NCBI GenBank assembly: GCA_030538115.1
Contig: JAUNUP010000021.1
Location: 21,101-56,053 of the forward strand
Direction: 5' to 3'
Source of the DNA: Dermatophilus congolensis
GTDB lineage: Bacteria > Actinomycetota > Actinomycetes > Actinomycetales > Dermatophilaceae
Length of the DNA stretch: 34,953 nucleotides
The translations under genes were made by a program, and so were the position numbers. The notes under the pieces are model-generated. The model did not search any database, was not told the origin of the DNA, and was given only the letters and a program-made list of their open reading frames with translations. Below are positions 7,503-16,041 of the stretch, piece after piece; the first letter of the stretch is position 1; every line of letters begins with the position of its first letter.

Positions 7503-8669
7503 ATGAGTCCCGTGCGTGTCCTGCTCTGTCCCGACAGCTTCACCGGCACCTTGACCGCCGTACAGGCCGCACGGGCCATGGCGGAGGGGTGGCGCACGCG
7601 TGCCCCGCACGACGAGATCACGATGGCCCCTCTCTCCGAGGGCTGCGCCGGGTTCGTCGACGTGGTCGAGGCCGCGCTCGGCGGTACGACCATCGGTGTC
7701 ACCGTGAGCGACCCGCTCGGGCGAGACGTGCCGGCGACCGTTCTCATGGTCGAGGCCGGGGGAGTGCGCACCGCCTACATCGAGGCCGCACAGGCTGCTG
7801 GCCTGCACCTTCTCGGAGCCGGCGAGCGCGACCCGCGGTTCACCAGCACCTACGGTGTCGGCCAGCTCATCGACGCCGCGCTGGTCGAAGGGGCCTCGCG
7901 CGTGGTCGTGGCCCTCGGCGGCACGGGCACCAACGACGGAGGCGCAGGCATGCTCGCCGCCCTCCGCGTCGGTGAGACGCAGAAGCTCGCCTCCGGCGGA
8001 CTCTCCCTTGCGGGGCTCGACGCCGGAGATCTGTACGGCCTCACGGCCGCTCGCGAACGGTTCTCCGAGATCGAGCTCATCGCCGCCTCGCAGGAGCAGA
8101 TCCCGCTGCTCGGCTTCGGCGGCTGCTCGGCGACCACCTCGCCGATCAAGGGCGCAGACATCGAGACCTCGCAACAGCTCGAACGGGCCCTCGGCGTCTT
8201 CGTCGACACGCTGGAGGCGGTGCTGCCCTCGCGGCCCGACCTACTCACCGGCCTGCCGCGGCGGCTCGAACGCCAGCCGGGCGCAGGGGCGGGCGGCGGA
8301 CTCGGGTACGGACTCTTCGCGCTGGGCGCCGTGGCCCAGTCCGCGGTGGACATCGTCATGCATGCCTGGGATTTCGACGACCTCCTGTCACGCCACGACC
8401 TCGTCGTCACCGGAGAGGGCCGCCTCGATGCCCGTTCGCTCGCCTCCGGGGCGGTCGTCGAGGTCTCACAGGCGGCGATGCAGCACGCCATCCCGACCAT
8501 CGTCCTGGCAGGTCAGGTGGAGGTCGGGCGCCGCGAGACCATGGCCGCGGGGCTGAGCGGCACGTACGCGATCGCCGACCGTCCCGAACAGATCGCGAGC
8601 GCCATGGCAGACCCGGTCGGCACCCTCGAGGCTCGGGCCGCGCGCCTCGCCGCGACGTGGTCGGTGTGA
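7503..8669 (+). CDS. Glycerate kinase family protein with eroded signature motifs
   Basis: A 388-residue member of the GckA/GlxK glycerate kinase family (Rv2205c-like position). The fold is clear from LLCPDSFTGTLTAVQAARAM, DPLGRDV, ALGGTGTNDGGAGML, PGAGAGGGLGYGL and VVTGEGRLD. However, several family motifs are altered: the early DGG(E/P)GT/F motif reads SEGCAGF, the DVxNPLxGxxGA-FxPQKGA stretch reads SQEQIPLLGFGGCSATTSPIKGAD, and the QSxxGK motif after GEGRxD reads RSLASGA. It may therefore have a different substrate or have lost kinase activity. The ATG at 7503 is used; a GTG at 7512 is also possible (MSPVRV versus VRV). No strong ribosome binding site or -10 was seen. It is followed by a 225-base gap with short repeats. 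Confidence 0.85.
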   Translation: MSPVRVLLCPDSFTGTLTAVQAARAMAEGWRTRAPHDEITMAPLSEGCAGFVDVVEAALGGTTIGVTVSDPLGRDVPATVLMVEAGGVRTAYIEAAQAAGLHLLGAGERDPRFTSTYGVGQLIDAALVEGASRVVVALGGTGTNDGGAGMLAALRVGETQKLASGGLSLAGLDAGDLYGLTAARERFSEIELIAASQEQIPLLGFGGCSATTSPIKGADIETSQQLERALGVFVDTLEAVLPSRPDLLTGLPRRLERQPGAGAGGGLGYGLFALGAVAQSAVDIVMHAWDFDDLLSRHDLVVTGEGRLDARSLASGAVVEVSQAAMQHAIPTIVLAGQVEVGRRETMAAGLSGTYAIADRPEQIASAMADPVGTLEARAARLAATWSV

Positions 8670-8678
8670 GAGCCCGTG

Positions 8679-8700
8679 TACGAGTCGGCTACGAGTCGGC
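8679..8700 (+). repeat. Two perfect adjacent copies of an 11-bp repeat
   Basis: TACGAGTCGGC occurs at 8679-8689 and again at 8690-8700 without a gap, just after the glycerate kinase stop. An 11-bp spacing equals about one helical turn, as in tandem half-sites bound by some response regulators. It could also be a simple duplication. No function is known. Confidence 0.7.
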
Positions 8701-8787
8701 GAAATGGCGGATAAAGCGCGGGAACAGCCAGGAGATCTCAGTGGTTGCACTCGGTGATGCCCTGGCACACGCTATGGGTAGCCTTGG

Positions 8788-8831
8788 CTGAACTTCTGCT
8801 CGAGTGAGCTCCTGCAGGACTGAACTTCTGC
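8788..8831 (+). repeat. Direct repeat of 12 bp, 32-bp period, upstream of the Fe-S carrier gene
   Basis: CTGAACTTCTGC is found at 8788-8799 and 8820-8831. The pair lies 64-107 bases before the ATG of the A-type Fe-S carrier gene. It may be a regulator binding site pair in the leader or promoter. The gap 8670-8894 contains no credible gene; besides this pair it holds the 11-bp tandem repeat and a short inverted repeat. Confidence 0.65.
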
Positions 8832-8836
8832 ACGAC

Positions 8837-8850
8837 CGTGCAGGTGCACG
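8837..8850. promoter_or_regulatory. Inverted repeat CGTGCA-GG-TGCACG, possible operator
   Basis: A perfect 6-2-6 palindrome immediately after the second 12-bp direct repeat and 45 bases before the Fe-S carrier start. It could be an operator for a dimeric regulator. It is short, and GC-rich DNA makes such palindromes by chance fairly often. Confidence 0.35.
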
Positions 8851-8894
8851 ATCGGCAATCACATCGGACGCCGGCGAACGAGAGGTACGCGAAT

Positions 8895-9248
8895 ATGACC
8901 GTCCAGAACGAGACCACCGCGGCTCACGGAGTCGCCCTGACCGATGTCGCGGCGACCAAGGTGAAGAGCCTGCTCGAGCAGGAGGGCCGCGACGACCTGC
9001 GCCTTCGCATCGGTGTGCAGCCCGGCGGCTGCTCCGGTCTCATCTACCAGCTCTACTTCGACGAGCGCACCCTCGACGGTGACGCGATCGTCGACTTCGA
9101 GGGCGTGGAGGTCGTCGTCGACCGCATGAGCGCTCCGTACCTCGAGGGCGCGACCATCGACTTCGCCGACACGATCGAGAAGCAGGGCTTCACGATCGAC
9201 AACCCCAACGCGGGCAGCACCGGCGCCTGCGGCGACAGCTGCCGCTGA
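8895..9248 (+). CDS. erpA: A-type iron-sulfur cluster carrier (IscA/ErpA family), unusual C-terminal cysteines
   Basis: A 117-residue HesB/IscA/ErpA family protein that would carry Fe-S clusters to apo-enzymes in the cytoplasm. The sequence starts MTVQNET and has VQPGGCSGLIY (Cys 46), DRMSAPYLEGATIDF and EKQGFTIDNPNA, the hallmarks of the actinobacterial ErpA-like group. The family normally ends with a C-x-C pair in SCxCGxSF. Here the end reads STGACGDSCR: the first cysteine of the pair is Gly (110), the second is Cys 112, and a new Cys 116 replaces the usual aromatic. Three cysteines remain but with different spacing. GAGAGG at about 8879-8884 precedes the ATG. The 5' region carries repeats. 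Confidence 0.92.
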   Translation: MTVQNETTAAHGVALTDVAATKVKSLLEQEGRDDLRLRIGVQPGGCSGLIYQLYFDERTLDGDAIVDFEGVEVVVDRMSAPYLEGATIDFADTIEKQGFTIDNPNAGSTGACGDSCR

Positions 9249-9353
9249 CCCTCGCCTGACAGGTCGTACAGCCCGCATGCCGCCGCCGGCCGCCACCCAA
9301 CCCGGAGGCCGGCCGTCGGCGTCGCTGCGCGACCCGGCAGGGGAACGGTCGGG

Positions 9354-9359
9354 TACCGT
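9354..9359 (+). promoter_or_regulatory. Leaderless promoter -10 box (TACCGT) for adoK
   Basis: TACCGT is followed by 8 bases and the GTG at 9368. There is no Shine-Dalgarno. The sequence before it (9281-9325) is GC-rich with imperfect dyad symmetry and might end the Fe-S carrier transcript. Confidence 0.45.
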
Positions 9360-9367
9360 TGTGACCT

Positions 9368-10351
9368 GTGCATATCGCGATCACCGGTTCTCTGGCCAAC
9401 GACCACCTCATGACCTTTCAGGGTCGCTTCGCCGATTCGTTCGTGCGTGAGCAGCTCGACAATGTCTCGCTGTCGTTTCTCGCCGACGACCTGCAGGTCC
9501 GACGCGGAGGCGTGGGCGGCAACATCGCCTTCGGCATGGCGGTGCTCGGTCTGAAGCCGGTGCTCATCGCCTCTGCGGGTGTCGATTTCGCCGACTACCG
9601 CTCGTGGCTGGAGCGGCACGGCGTCGATTGCGCCGGAGTGCGTGTGTCGACCGAACGCCACACGGCACGTTTCTCGTGCACGACCGACATCGACTCCGCC
9701 CAGATCGCCACCTTCTATCCCGGAGCGATGAGCGAAGCCCGCGACATCGAGCTGCAGCCCGTCGCCGACCGCGTCGGCGCGTTCGACCTCGTGCTCGTCG
9801 GCCCGAACGACCCGGCGGCCATGCTGCGTCACACCGACGAATGCCGCAGCCGCGGAATCCCGTTCGCCGCCGACCCCAGTCAGCAGCTCGCCGTGATGGA
9901 GGGCGCCGACATCCGTCGCCTCATCGACGGCGCCGCCTACCTGTTCACCAACGAATACGAAGCGCACCTCACCGAGCAGAAGACGGGCTGGAGCGCCGAC
10001 GAGATCGCGCAGCGGGTGACGACGCGGGTCACGACCAAGGGCAAGGACGGCGCGACCGTCTACACCAAGGGCGAGGAGCCCGTGCACGTCGACGTCGTGC
10101 CGGCGCGCACAGTCGCCGACCCCACCGGCGTCGGCGACGCGTTCCGGGCCGGTTTCCTCGCCGGACTCGGCTGGGGGCTGAGCCACGAGCGCTGCGCTCA
10201 GGTGGGGGCCATGCTCGCCACGCACGTCGTCGAGAGCGTCGGCACCCAGGAGTACGAGAACGACCTGACCGGAGCCGTTCAGAGACTCACCGACGCCTAC
10301 GGCGCCGAGGCCGCCTCCGAGATCGCCGCGCACCTGCCCCAGTTCGCGTGA
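9368..10351 (+). CDS. adoK: Adenosine kinase, PfkB family (AdoK/CbhK type)
   Basis: A 327-residue ribokinase/PfkB-family kinase closely resembling the mycobacterial adenosine kinase AdoK (Rv2202c), which phosphorylates adenosine to AMP for purine salvage. Visible: ITGSLANDHLMTFQGRF at the N-terminus, the RRGGVGGNIAFGMAVLG motif 1, HTARFSCTTD, FYPGAMSEARDI, ADPSQQLA, and motif 2 DPTGVGDAFRAGF with catalytic Asp 257. Length equals the mycobacterial enzyme. The start GTG is supported by a leaderless box. It sits between the Fe-S carrier and aat as a single gene, 55 bases before aat. A general sugar kinase role is less likely given the AdoK-specific segments. Confidence 0.93.
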   Translation: MHIAITGSLANDHLMTFQGRFADSFVREQLDNVSLSFLADDLQVRRGGVGGNIAFGMAVLGLKPVLIASAGVDFADYRSWLERHGVDCAGVRVSTERHTARFSCTTDIDSAQIATFYPGAMSEARDIELQPVADRVGAFDLVLVGPNDPAAMLRHTDECRSRGIPFAADPSQQLAVMEGADIRRLIDGAAYLFTNEYEAHLTEQKTGWSADEIAQRVTTRVTTKGKDGATVYTKGEEPVHVDVVPARTVADPTGVGDAFRAGFLAGLGWGLSHERCAQVGAMLATHVVESVGTQEYENDLTGAVQRLTDAYGAEAASEIAAHLPQFA

Positions 10352-10406
10352 TGTGCGGCTGATGTGCGGTTGAGCCACGTGAACCCGTTGCGATGAGCGG
10401 CTGGAC

Positions 10407-11102
10407 GTGATCGGAGTGCAGGGAGGTCTGGGCGCCCCGAACCTGCCGCCGCTGGTGCTGCGGCCGGGTGAAGACGTGGTCGGGGTCGGAGGCGACCTCG
10501 CGCCGGCCACCCTGCTGACCGCGTACAGCATCGGGGTCTTCCCGATGGGCGTCGGGCCCGAGGGTGCGCCGCCGCTGGCGTGGTGGTGTCCGGCCTACCG
10601 CGGGATCCTGCCTCCCGGTCGCCTCCGCGTCTCCCGTTCGCTACGCAAGTCGGCCGCACGCTACGAGGTCACGGTCGACACCGCTTTCGCCGAGGTGGTC
10701 GCCGGGTGCGCCGACCCGTCACGTAGCGGGCGCTGGATCACCGACGAGATCGCCTCCGCCTACACGACGCTGCACGACCTGGGTCACGCTCACTCCGTCG
10801 AGGTCTGGGAGGCGGGCGAACTCGTCGGCGGCCTGTACGGCGTCAGCGTCGGGGGACTGTTCGCGGGGGAGTCGATGTTCCACCGCGCCCGCGATGCCTC
10901 CAAGGTCGCGTTGATGCGACTTGTCGACATCGTCGCCGACGACGGCGACCCGGCCCGGCTCATCGACGTGCAGTGGGCGACGCCCCACCTGGAGTCGCTG
11001 GGAGTCATCGAGGTCGAACGCTCCTTCTATCTCGCGTCGCTCGCCCGCGCGACCGCACTCATACCTCCATGGGGATTCGCGCCGACGAACCGCCGGGGGT
11101 GA
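10407..11102 (+). CDS. aat: Leucyl/phenylalanyl-tRNA-protein transferase
   Basis: A 231-residue Aat enzyme that transfers Leu or Phe from aminoacyl-tRNA to proteins with N-terminal Arg or Lys, creating N-degrons for ClpS-ClpAP/ClpC. Seen: GGDLAPATLLTAYSIGVFPM, LAWWCPAYRGILPP, RVSRSLRKS, FAEVVAGCADPS, WITDEIASAYTTLH, HAHSVEVWEAGELVGGLYG and GESMFHRARDASKVAL in family order. The GTG at 10407 is the first start after the upstream stop codons in frame. No clear promoter or strong ribosome binding site. The following 283 bases (11103-11385) hold no gene and lead into ctaC. Confidence 0.95.
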   Translation: MIGVQGGLGAPNLPPLVLRPGEDVVGVGGDLAPATLLTAYSIGVFPMGVGPEGAPPLAWWCPAYRGILPPGRLRVSRSLRKSAARYEVTVDTAFAEVVAGCADPSRSGRWITDEIASAYTTLHDLGHAHSVEVWEAGELVGGLYGVSVGGLFAGESMFHRARDASKVALMRLVDIVADDGDPARLIDVQWATPHLESLGVIEVERSFYLASLARATALIPPWGFAPTNRRG

Positions 11103-11257
11103 GGAGTGGCGCGCCCCTGCCGGGCCGTTAGGGTGAAGGGGAGCCTGTGAAACGGCTGGAGCCGACCTGAAATCACGCCGAGTCTCGAATAGTGGTCTCG
11201 GAGGGGTTTTCATCCCAGATCGACGGGCCGCCAAGCCCAATCGGGTACCGGCGGTCG

Positions 11258-11263
11258 TATGCT
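11258..11263 (+). promoter_or_regulatory. Candidate -10 (TATGCT) of the ctaCDF operon
   Basis: TATGCT at 11258-11263 lies about 125 bases upstream of the TTG start of ctaC in an otherwise gene-free stretch (11103-11385). It implies a leader of about 115 nt. I see no good -35, and no known riboswitch in the leader. It is offered as the best candidate only. Confidence 0.3.
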
Positions 11264-11385
11264 GCTAGGCGAGTGTCTACGTGAGCTGCGTCTCAGTCGC
11301 GAACCGGTGCCGGTCTACCGGTAGCCACCCCGTTGCTCGCCACGGCCTCACAGGCATCGCCCATGAACTGGACGGAAGGTGCACA

Positions 11386-12273
11386 TTGCGCGCGCTACAT
11401 CACACTCCGACACGGAGCCGCACGCGACGGGTCGTCGCTGCGCTCGGTCTCGGCGCTGTGCTCACGGCCACGCTCGCCGCATGCGGTGACGGTGGCGACG
11501 CAGCCAACGGATGGCTCCCCTACGGGGCGACAACCGGAGCCGAGCGGGTCAGTGACCTGTGGGTCGGCATGTGGATCGCGGCCTGGGCCGTCGGCGGCCT
11601 CGTCTGGGGTCTGACGATCTACTGCATGATCAAGTTCCGTCGCCGCAAGGACGACGTGGGGCTGCCTCCGCAGCTCCGCTACAACGTGCCGATCGAGATC
11701 CTGTACACGATCGTCCCGGTCATGATGGTCGGCGTCATCTTCTACTTCACCGCGCGTGACGAGGCGATCCTCATGGACGTCACCACGCACGAGCCCGACG
11801 TCACGGTCAACGTGGTCGGCAAGCAGTGGAGCTGGGACTTCAACTACCTCGACTCGAACGTGCACGACTCCGGCGTGCAGGCCGTTCTCACGGGTGAAGA
11901 GGGCGTCGAGGCCACGCTGCCGACGCTGTACCTTCCGGTCGACAAGCGCATCGAGTTCCGTCTCACCGCGCGCGATGTCATCCACTCGTTCTGGGTGCCC
12001 GCGTTCCAGCAGAAGCTCGACATGGTGCCCGGCAACGTCAACCGCTTCCAGGTCGTCACCACGACCGAGGGCACGTTCAAGGGCAAGTGTGCCGAGCTGT
12101 GCGGCCCGTACCACGCGACGATGCTGTTCAACGTCAAGGTGGTGCCCCAGGCCGAGTACGACGCACACATGAACAAGCTGCGCGCCGAGGGCAAGACCGG
12201 CTTCCTCGACAGCGGTCTCAACCGTGAGCGCATGGCTCCGAACCAGCCTTCCGACGTCAAGACGGGTCAGTGA
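11386..12273 (+). CDS. ctaC: Cytochrome c oxidase subunit II, lipoprotein
   Basis: A 295-residue subunit II of the aa3 oxidase, which accepts electrons at the CuA centre and passes them to subunit I. An N-terminal lipoprotein signal ([20 protein letters not shown], lipobox LAAC) is followed by two membrane helices (about 60-85 and 103-125) and a periplasm-facing cupredoxin domain. CuA ligands are visible: His 200 (DVIHSFWVP) and Cys 235, Glu 237, Cys 239, His 243, Met 246 in [12 protein letters not shown]. The TTG at 11386 is chosen because GGAAGG lies 7 bases before it and it places the signal peptide at the N-terminus. An upstream in-frame GTG at 11281 would bury the signal. Stop overlaps ctaD by 4 bases. 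Confidence 0.95.
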   Translation: MRALHHTPTRSRTRRVVAALGLGAVLTATLAACGDGGDAANGWLPYGATTGAERVSDLWVGMWIAAWAVGGLVWGLTIYCMIKFRRRKDDVGLPPQLRYNVPIEILYTIVPVMMVGVIFYFTARDEAILMDVTTHEPDVTVNVVGKQWSWDFNYLDSNVHDSGVQAVLTGEEGVEATLPTLYLPVDKRIEFRLTARDVIHSFWVPAFQQKLDMVPGNVNRFQVVTTTEGTFKGKCAELCGPYHATMLFNVKVVPQAEYDAHMNKLRAEGKTGFLDSGLNRERMAPNQPSDVKTGQ

Positions 12274-13991
12274 TCGCCATGACTTCGATGCTCGAACGCA
12301 CGGAGAGTGTGCAGCAGCCGCGGGCGCCCAAGGGCAGCCTCATCACCAAGCTGCTCACCACCACCGATCACAAGCTGATCGGCAACATGTACTTCGTCAC
12401 CTCGATGGCGTTCTTCGTCTTCGGTGGCCTTCTCGCTCTGGTCATCCGCTCCGAGCTGTTCTCGCCCGGCCTGCAGGTCGTGCAGAACCTCGAGCAGTTC
12501 AACCAGATGTTCACCATGCACGGCTCGATCATGCTGCTGCTGTTCGCGACTCCTCTGTTCGCGGGCTTCGGTAACGCGCTCCTGCCGCTGCAGATCGGTG
12601 CCCCCGACGTCGCGTTCCCGCGGCTGAACGCCCTCGCCTACTGGCTCTACCTTTTCGGTGGCCTCATGGCGTGCTCCGGCTTCCTCGTTCCCGAGGGCGC
12701 GGCGAGCTTCGGCTGGTTCGCGTACACGCCGCTGTCGAACGCCACGTACTCGCCGAGCCTCGGTGGCGACCTGTGGATCCTCGGATTCGCGATCACCGGT
12801 TTCGGAACGATCATGGGTGCGGTCAACTTCATCACCACGATCGTGTGCATGCGCGCGCCGGGTATGACGATGTTCCGCATGCCGATCTTCAGCTGGACCG
12901 TGCTCGTCACGTCGATCCTCGTGCTGATGGCCTTCCCCGTGCTCACCGCGGCCTGGGTTGCACTGGCCGGTGACCGCCTTTACGGCATGCACATCTACGA
13001 CCCCTCGCACAGCGGCCCGATCCTGTACCAGCACCTGTTCTGGTTCTTCGGCCACCCCGAGGTGTACATCATCGCCTTGCCGTTCTTCGGCATCGTCTCC
13101 GAGATCTTCCCGGTCTTCTCGCGTAAGCCGATCTTCGGTTACAAGGGTCTGATCTTCGCGACGATCGCGATCGCTGCCCTCTCCGTGACGGTGTGGGCGC
13201 ACCACATGTACGTGACCGGCCAGGTCCTCCTGCCGTTCTTCTCGATCATGACGATGCTCATCGCGGTTCCGACCGGCGTGAAGTTCTTCAACTGGGTCGG
13301 CACGATGTGGGGAGGCTCGATCACCTTCGAGACCCCGATGGTCTGGGCCATCGGCTTCCTCGTGACCTTCCTCTTCGGTGGTCTCACCGGCGTCGTTCTC
13401 GCCAGCCCTGCCCTCGACTTCCACCTTTCCGACACCTACTTCGTCGTGGCCCACTTCCACTACACGGTGTTCGGCACGGTCGTCTTCGCGATGTTCGCCG
13501 GCTACTACTTCTGGTGGCCGAAGTTCACCGGCAAGATGCTCGACGAGAAGCTCGGCAAGATCCACTTCTGGCTGCTGTTCTTTGGCTTCCACGGCACGTT
13601 CCTCATCCAGCACGTCCTGGGTATGCAGCACATGCCGCGCCGCTACGGTGACTACCTGGTCGAAGACAACATCACGCTGCTCAACCAGATCTCGACGTTC
13701 GCGTCGTTCCTGCTGGCCGTCTCGATGCTCCCGTTCTTCTACAACGTGTGGAAGACCTGGAAGTACGCGCCCAAGGTCACCGTCGACGACCCGTGGGGCT
13801 ACGGCGGATCGCTCGAGTGGGCGACCTCCTGCCCGCCCCCGCGGCACAACTTCGACTCGATCCCGCGCATCCGCTCCGAGCGTCCCGCGTTCGACTTGCA
13901 CCACCCGCAGGTCGCCGAAGTCGAGAGCACTGCACCGGACCGTGAGGTCCTCGACCGTCTGGCTACTTCCGGAAAGGGTGACGCCAAGTGA
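12270..13991 (+). CDS. ctaD: Cytochrome c oxidase subunit I
   Basis: A 573-residue catalytic subunit I of the aa3-type oxidase, carrying heme a, heme a3 and CuB and reducing O2 to water with proton pumping. About 12 membrane helices are present. Ligand motifs are clear: [12 protein letters not shown] (heme a His), [10 protein letters not shown] (CuB His and the His-Tyr crosslink), VWAHHMY (CuB His pair) and [11 protein letters not shown] (heme a3 and heme a His). The K-channel region around GYKGLI is present. The GTG at 12270 forms a 4-base overlap with the ctaC stop; an in-frame ATG at 12279 gives [10 protein letters not shown] and is equally possible. It sits directly between ctaC and ctaF in one operon. 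Confidence 0.97.
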   Translation: MIAMTSMLERTESVQQPRAPKGSLITKLLTTTDHKLIGNMYFVTSMAFFVFGGLLALVIRSELFSPGLQVVQNLEQFNQMFTMHGSIMLLLFATPLFAGFGNALLPLQIGAPDVAFPRLNALAYWLYLFGGLMACSGFLVPEGAASFGWFAYTPLSNATYSPSLGGDLWILGFAITGFGTIMGAVNFITTIVCMRAPGMTMFRMPIFSWTVLVTSILVLMAFPVLTAAWVALAGDRLYGMHIYDPSHSGPILYQHLFWFFGHPEVYIIALPFFGIVSEIFPVFSRKPIFGYKGLIFATIAIAALSVTVWAHHMYVTGQVLLPFFSIMTMLIAVPTGVKFFNWVGTMWGGSITFETPMVWAIGFLVTFLFGGLTGVVLASPALDFHLSDTYFVVAHFHYTVFGTVVFAMFAGYYFWWPKFTGKMLDEKLGKIHFWLLFFGFHGTFLIQHVLGMQHMPRRYGDYLVEDNITLLNQISTFASFLLAVSMLPFFYNVWKTWKYAPKVTVDDPWGYGGSLEWATSCPPPRHNFDSIPRIRSERPAFDLHHPQVAEVESTAPDREVLDRLATSGKGDAK

Positions 13992-14386
13992 GGGAAACTT
14001 CGGCAGTCATGTGGCTGATGGCGATCTTCTTCGTCCCTGTCGGCGTCGTCTACACCTGGTGGACCGACTGGAACGAGATGGTCGGAACGGTCGCACTCTT
14101 CTTCCTCGCGGCCATGTCGGCGATGATCGCCTTCTACGTCGGTAGCACGCGTCGCAAGTTCGACCGCGACCCCGGCGACAACCCGCGCGGCAACGTCGCC
14201 GACTCCGCCGGCGACTACGGCTTCTTCAGCCCGGGATCGGGCTGGCCGATCGCCCTGGCTGCGGGTGCCAGCCTGCTCTTCTTGGGTCTGGCTGTCGGCT
14301 GGTGGATCTTCGCGATCGGCGTCGTCTTCGGCGCGGTGGCGCTGCTCGGATGGTCGTTCGAGTACTTCCGCGGCGACATCTTCTGA
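13988..14386 (+). CDS. ctaF: Cytochrome c oxidase subunit IV, actinobacterial type
   Basis: A 132-residue CtaF, the small accessory subunit of actinobacterial aa3 oxidase. Four membrane segments are visible (about 7-25, 33-52, 83-102, 104-122). Family features are [20 protein letters not shown], a central polar loop with [22 protein letters not shown] (given here as [13 protein letters not shown]) and [11 protein letters not shown] at the C-terminus. The GTG start overlaps the ctaD stop by 4 bases. A strong hairpin 20 bases after the stop ends the operon. Confidence 0.93.
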   Translation: MRETSAVMWLMAIFFVPVGVVYTWWTDWNEMVGTVALFFLAAMSAMIAFYVGSTRRKFDRDPGDNPRGNVADSAGDYGFFSPGSGWPIALAAGASLLFLGLAVGWWIFAIGVVFGAVALLGWSFEYFRGDIF

Positions 14387-14405
14387 TCGACTCGCATAAT
14401 GCTCA

Positions 14406-14439
14406 GAGGCGCCCCGCACCGAAAGGTGCGGGGCGCCTC
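14406..14439 (+). terminator. Strong hairpin terminator of the ctaCDF operon
   Basis: A perfect 15-bp stem (14406-14420 pairing with 14425-14439) closed by a GAAA tetraloop, starting 20 bases after the ctaF stop. The stem is almost all G-C. Only a weak T-rich stretch (CGTTGTG) follows, as is usual for high-GC actinomycete terminators. Confidence 0.85.
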
Positions 14440-14565
14440 GCGTTGTGTCCAGCCGCTGCCGGTGAGATGAACATGAGACTTTGCACATTTCGCCACCGAT
14501 GGCATTCTGGAATCGGGGTGGGAGAGGCTGCCGAGGGGCAGCCGAGCTACGAAACAGGGGTCGGG

Positions 14566-15972
14566 ATGCTCTCAGTTCGATCGATGCCACGCGGCCTTGG
14601 CGCCGCGCGACGCAGTCGTGCTGTCGCTGTCGTCAGCCTCGTCTCTATGACGGCTCTGGCGGCCTGTTCGGGAAACGGCCCCGAGGCTGCGCCGGAGCCT
14701 GCCGGGCCCGCCGAGGTGTCGTTCTCGGTGAAGGAGGCCGCGAAGGGCCTCAAACCGAGTGACACGATCGAGGTGGCCGCTGTCGCAGCCACCGGCAAAC
14801 TGGACACCGTCACCGTCAAGAGCGCAGACGGCAAGCAGACTTTGACCGGCGAGCTCGACGAGAACGGCGTCTGGCGCAACAAGGGCGAACTGGCCCTCGA
14901 CACCACGTACAAGATCGTCGCTTCCGCCACCAACCCCGACGGCGTCGCGACGCAGCTGACCCGCACGTTCTCGACCCTGCGCCCGAAGATCGACGCGACA
15001 TACCGGGTACTGCCCGACGGTTCGACGGTGGGTGTCGGCATGCCGGTCATGGTCACCTTCGACAGTCCGGTGCAGACCGAGGAGATGCGCGCCGAAGTCG
15101 AGAAGCGCATGAAGATCACCACGACCCCGAAGACCGAAGGATCGTGGGGCTGGGTCGACTCCACACAGCTCATGTGGCGCCCCAAGAGCTACTGGAAGCC
15201 CGGCACCAAGGTGAGCGTCAATGCTCCGCTCGTGGGCGTACAAACCGGCGAGAGCAAGTGGATCCGCGAGAACAAGGGCGGCGACTTCACGATCTCGAAG
15301 CGCGCCCGCATCGTCCGCGTCGACCTGGCCAACCACTACATGACGGTTCGCGACAACGGCAAGGTCACCGCCTCGTACCCGATCAGTGCCGGGCAGCGCA
15401 CCCCCTCGTGGGAGACGCGCTCAGGCGTCAAGATCATCACCGAGAAGCAAGACCACCTCGTCATGGACGCGGCCACCCTGGGCGTACCCGAAGACGACCC
15501 GAACTACTACCGGCTCGACGTGCGCCACGCCATGCGCGTGACGAATACGGGTGAGTTCTTCCACGGCGCCCCCTGGTCGGTCGGATCGCAGGGACGGGCG
15601 AACGTGTCGCACGGCTGCGTGAACATGAGCCCGAGAGCCGCTGCGGAGTTCTTCAACTCGACCGTCGTCGGCGACGTCACCGAGTTCGTCGGATCCGGTC
15701 GCCAGATGAAGATCGGCGACGGAGTCCCGGTGTGGCTGTTCAGCTACGACAACTGGAAGGCCCGCAGCGCGATCGCGAAGCTCGCCAAGGAGAAGGCGAA
15801 GAAGGACGCCGAAAAGAAGGCAGCGGCCGCCAAGGCACGCGCGAAGGCCTCCACGGCCGCGTCTGCGGCGCAGGAGGGCACCCCCGCGCCCACGCAGGCT
15901 CCGTCCACCCCGCAGCCTCCGACGCCCTCCGCTTCCTCGTCGAGCGCCCCTGTCGCCACCGCCTTCCGCTGA
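14566..15972 (+). CDS. L,D-transpeptidase lipoprotein with Ig-like domains
   Basis: A 468-residue secreted, lipid-anchored cell-wall enzyme that forms 3-3 crosslinks in peptidoglycan. Order: lipoprotein signal with lipobox ALAAC near residue 32, two Ig-like (Big/LdtMt2-type) domains to about residue 265, then a YkuD catalytic domain with a conserved HGAPW motif and SHGCVNMSP (His 349, catalytic Cys 351). The C-terminus adds a Lys/Ala-rich helix (about 395-430) and a Pro/Ser/Thr-rich tail of about 35 residues that could span the wall. AGGGG lies a few bases before the ATG at 14566; an ATG at 14584 would still keep the signal. TTGCAC near 14481 and CATTCT about 16 bases later may form its promoter. 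Confidence 0.93.
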   Translation: MLSVRSMPRGLGAARRSRAVAVVSLVSMTALAACSGNGPEAAPEPAGPAEVSFSVKEAAKGLKPSDTIEVAAVAATGKLDTVTVKSADGKQTLTGELDENGVWRNKGELALDTTYKIVASATNPDGVATQLTRTFSTLRPKIDATYRVLPDGSTVGVGMPVMVTFDSPVQTEEMRAEVEKRMKITTTPKTEGSWGWVDSTQLMWRPKSYWKPGTKVSVNAPLVGVQTGESKWIRENKGGDFTISKRARIVRVDLANHYMTVRDNGKVTASYPISAGQRTPSWETRSGVKIITEKQDHLVMDAATLGVPEDDPNYYRLDVRHAMRVTNTGEFFHGAPWSVGSQGRANVSHGCVNMSPRAAAEFFNSTVVGDVTEFVGSGRQMKIGDGVPVWLFSYDNWKARSAIAKLAKEKAKKDAEKKAAAAKARAKASTAASAAQEGTPAPTQAPSTPQPPTPSASSSSAPVATAFR

Positions 15973-16041
15973 CGCGACGACGCTGCTGCCTGACTGCGCA
16001 TCCCAGACGGCGCCTTGGGCGGCGATACGACGGTGGAGCGG

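Noticed and set aside
9281..9325. GC-rich dyad after the Fe-S carrier gene as a terminator
   Set aside because: The stem is interrupted and no T-tract follows; much weaker than the two perfect hairpins at 14406 and 16427.
11281..11385. N-terminal extension of CtaC starting at GTG 11281
   Set aside because: It would put 35 residues before the lipoprotein signal peptide; the TTG at 11386 has a good ribosome binding site and restores a normal signal.
12267..13904. 545-residue open frame antisense to ctaD
   Set aside because: Shadow of a well-supported oxidase subunit I; low-complexity charged composition, no family resemblance.
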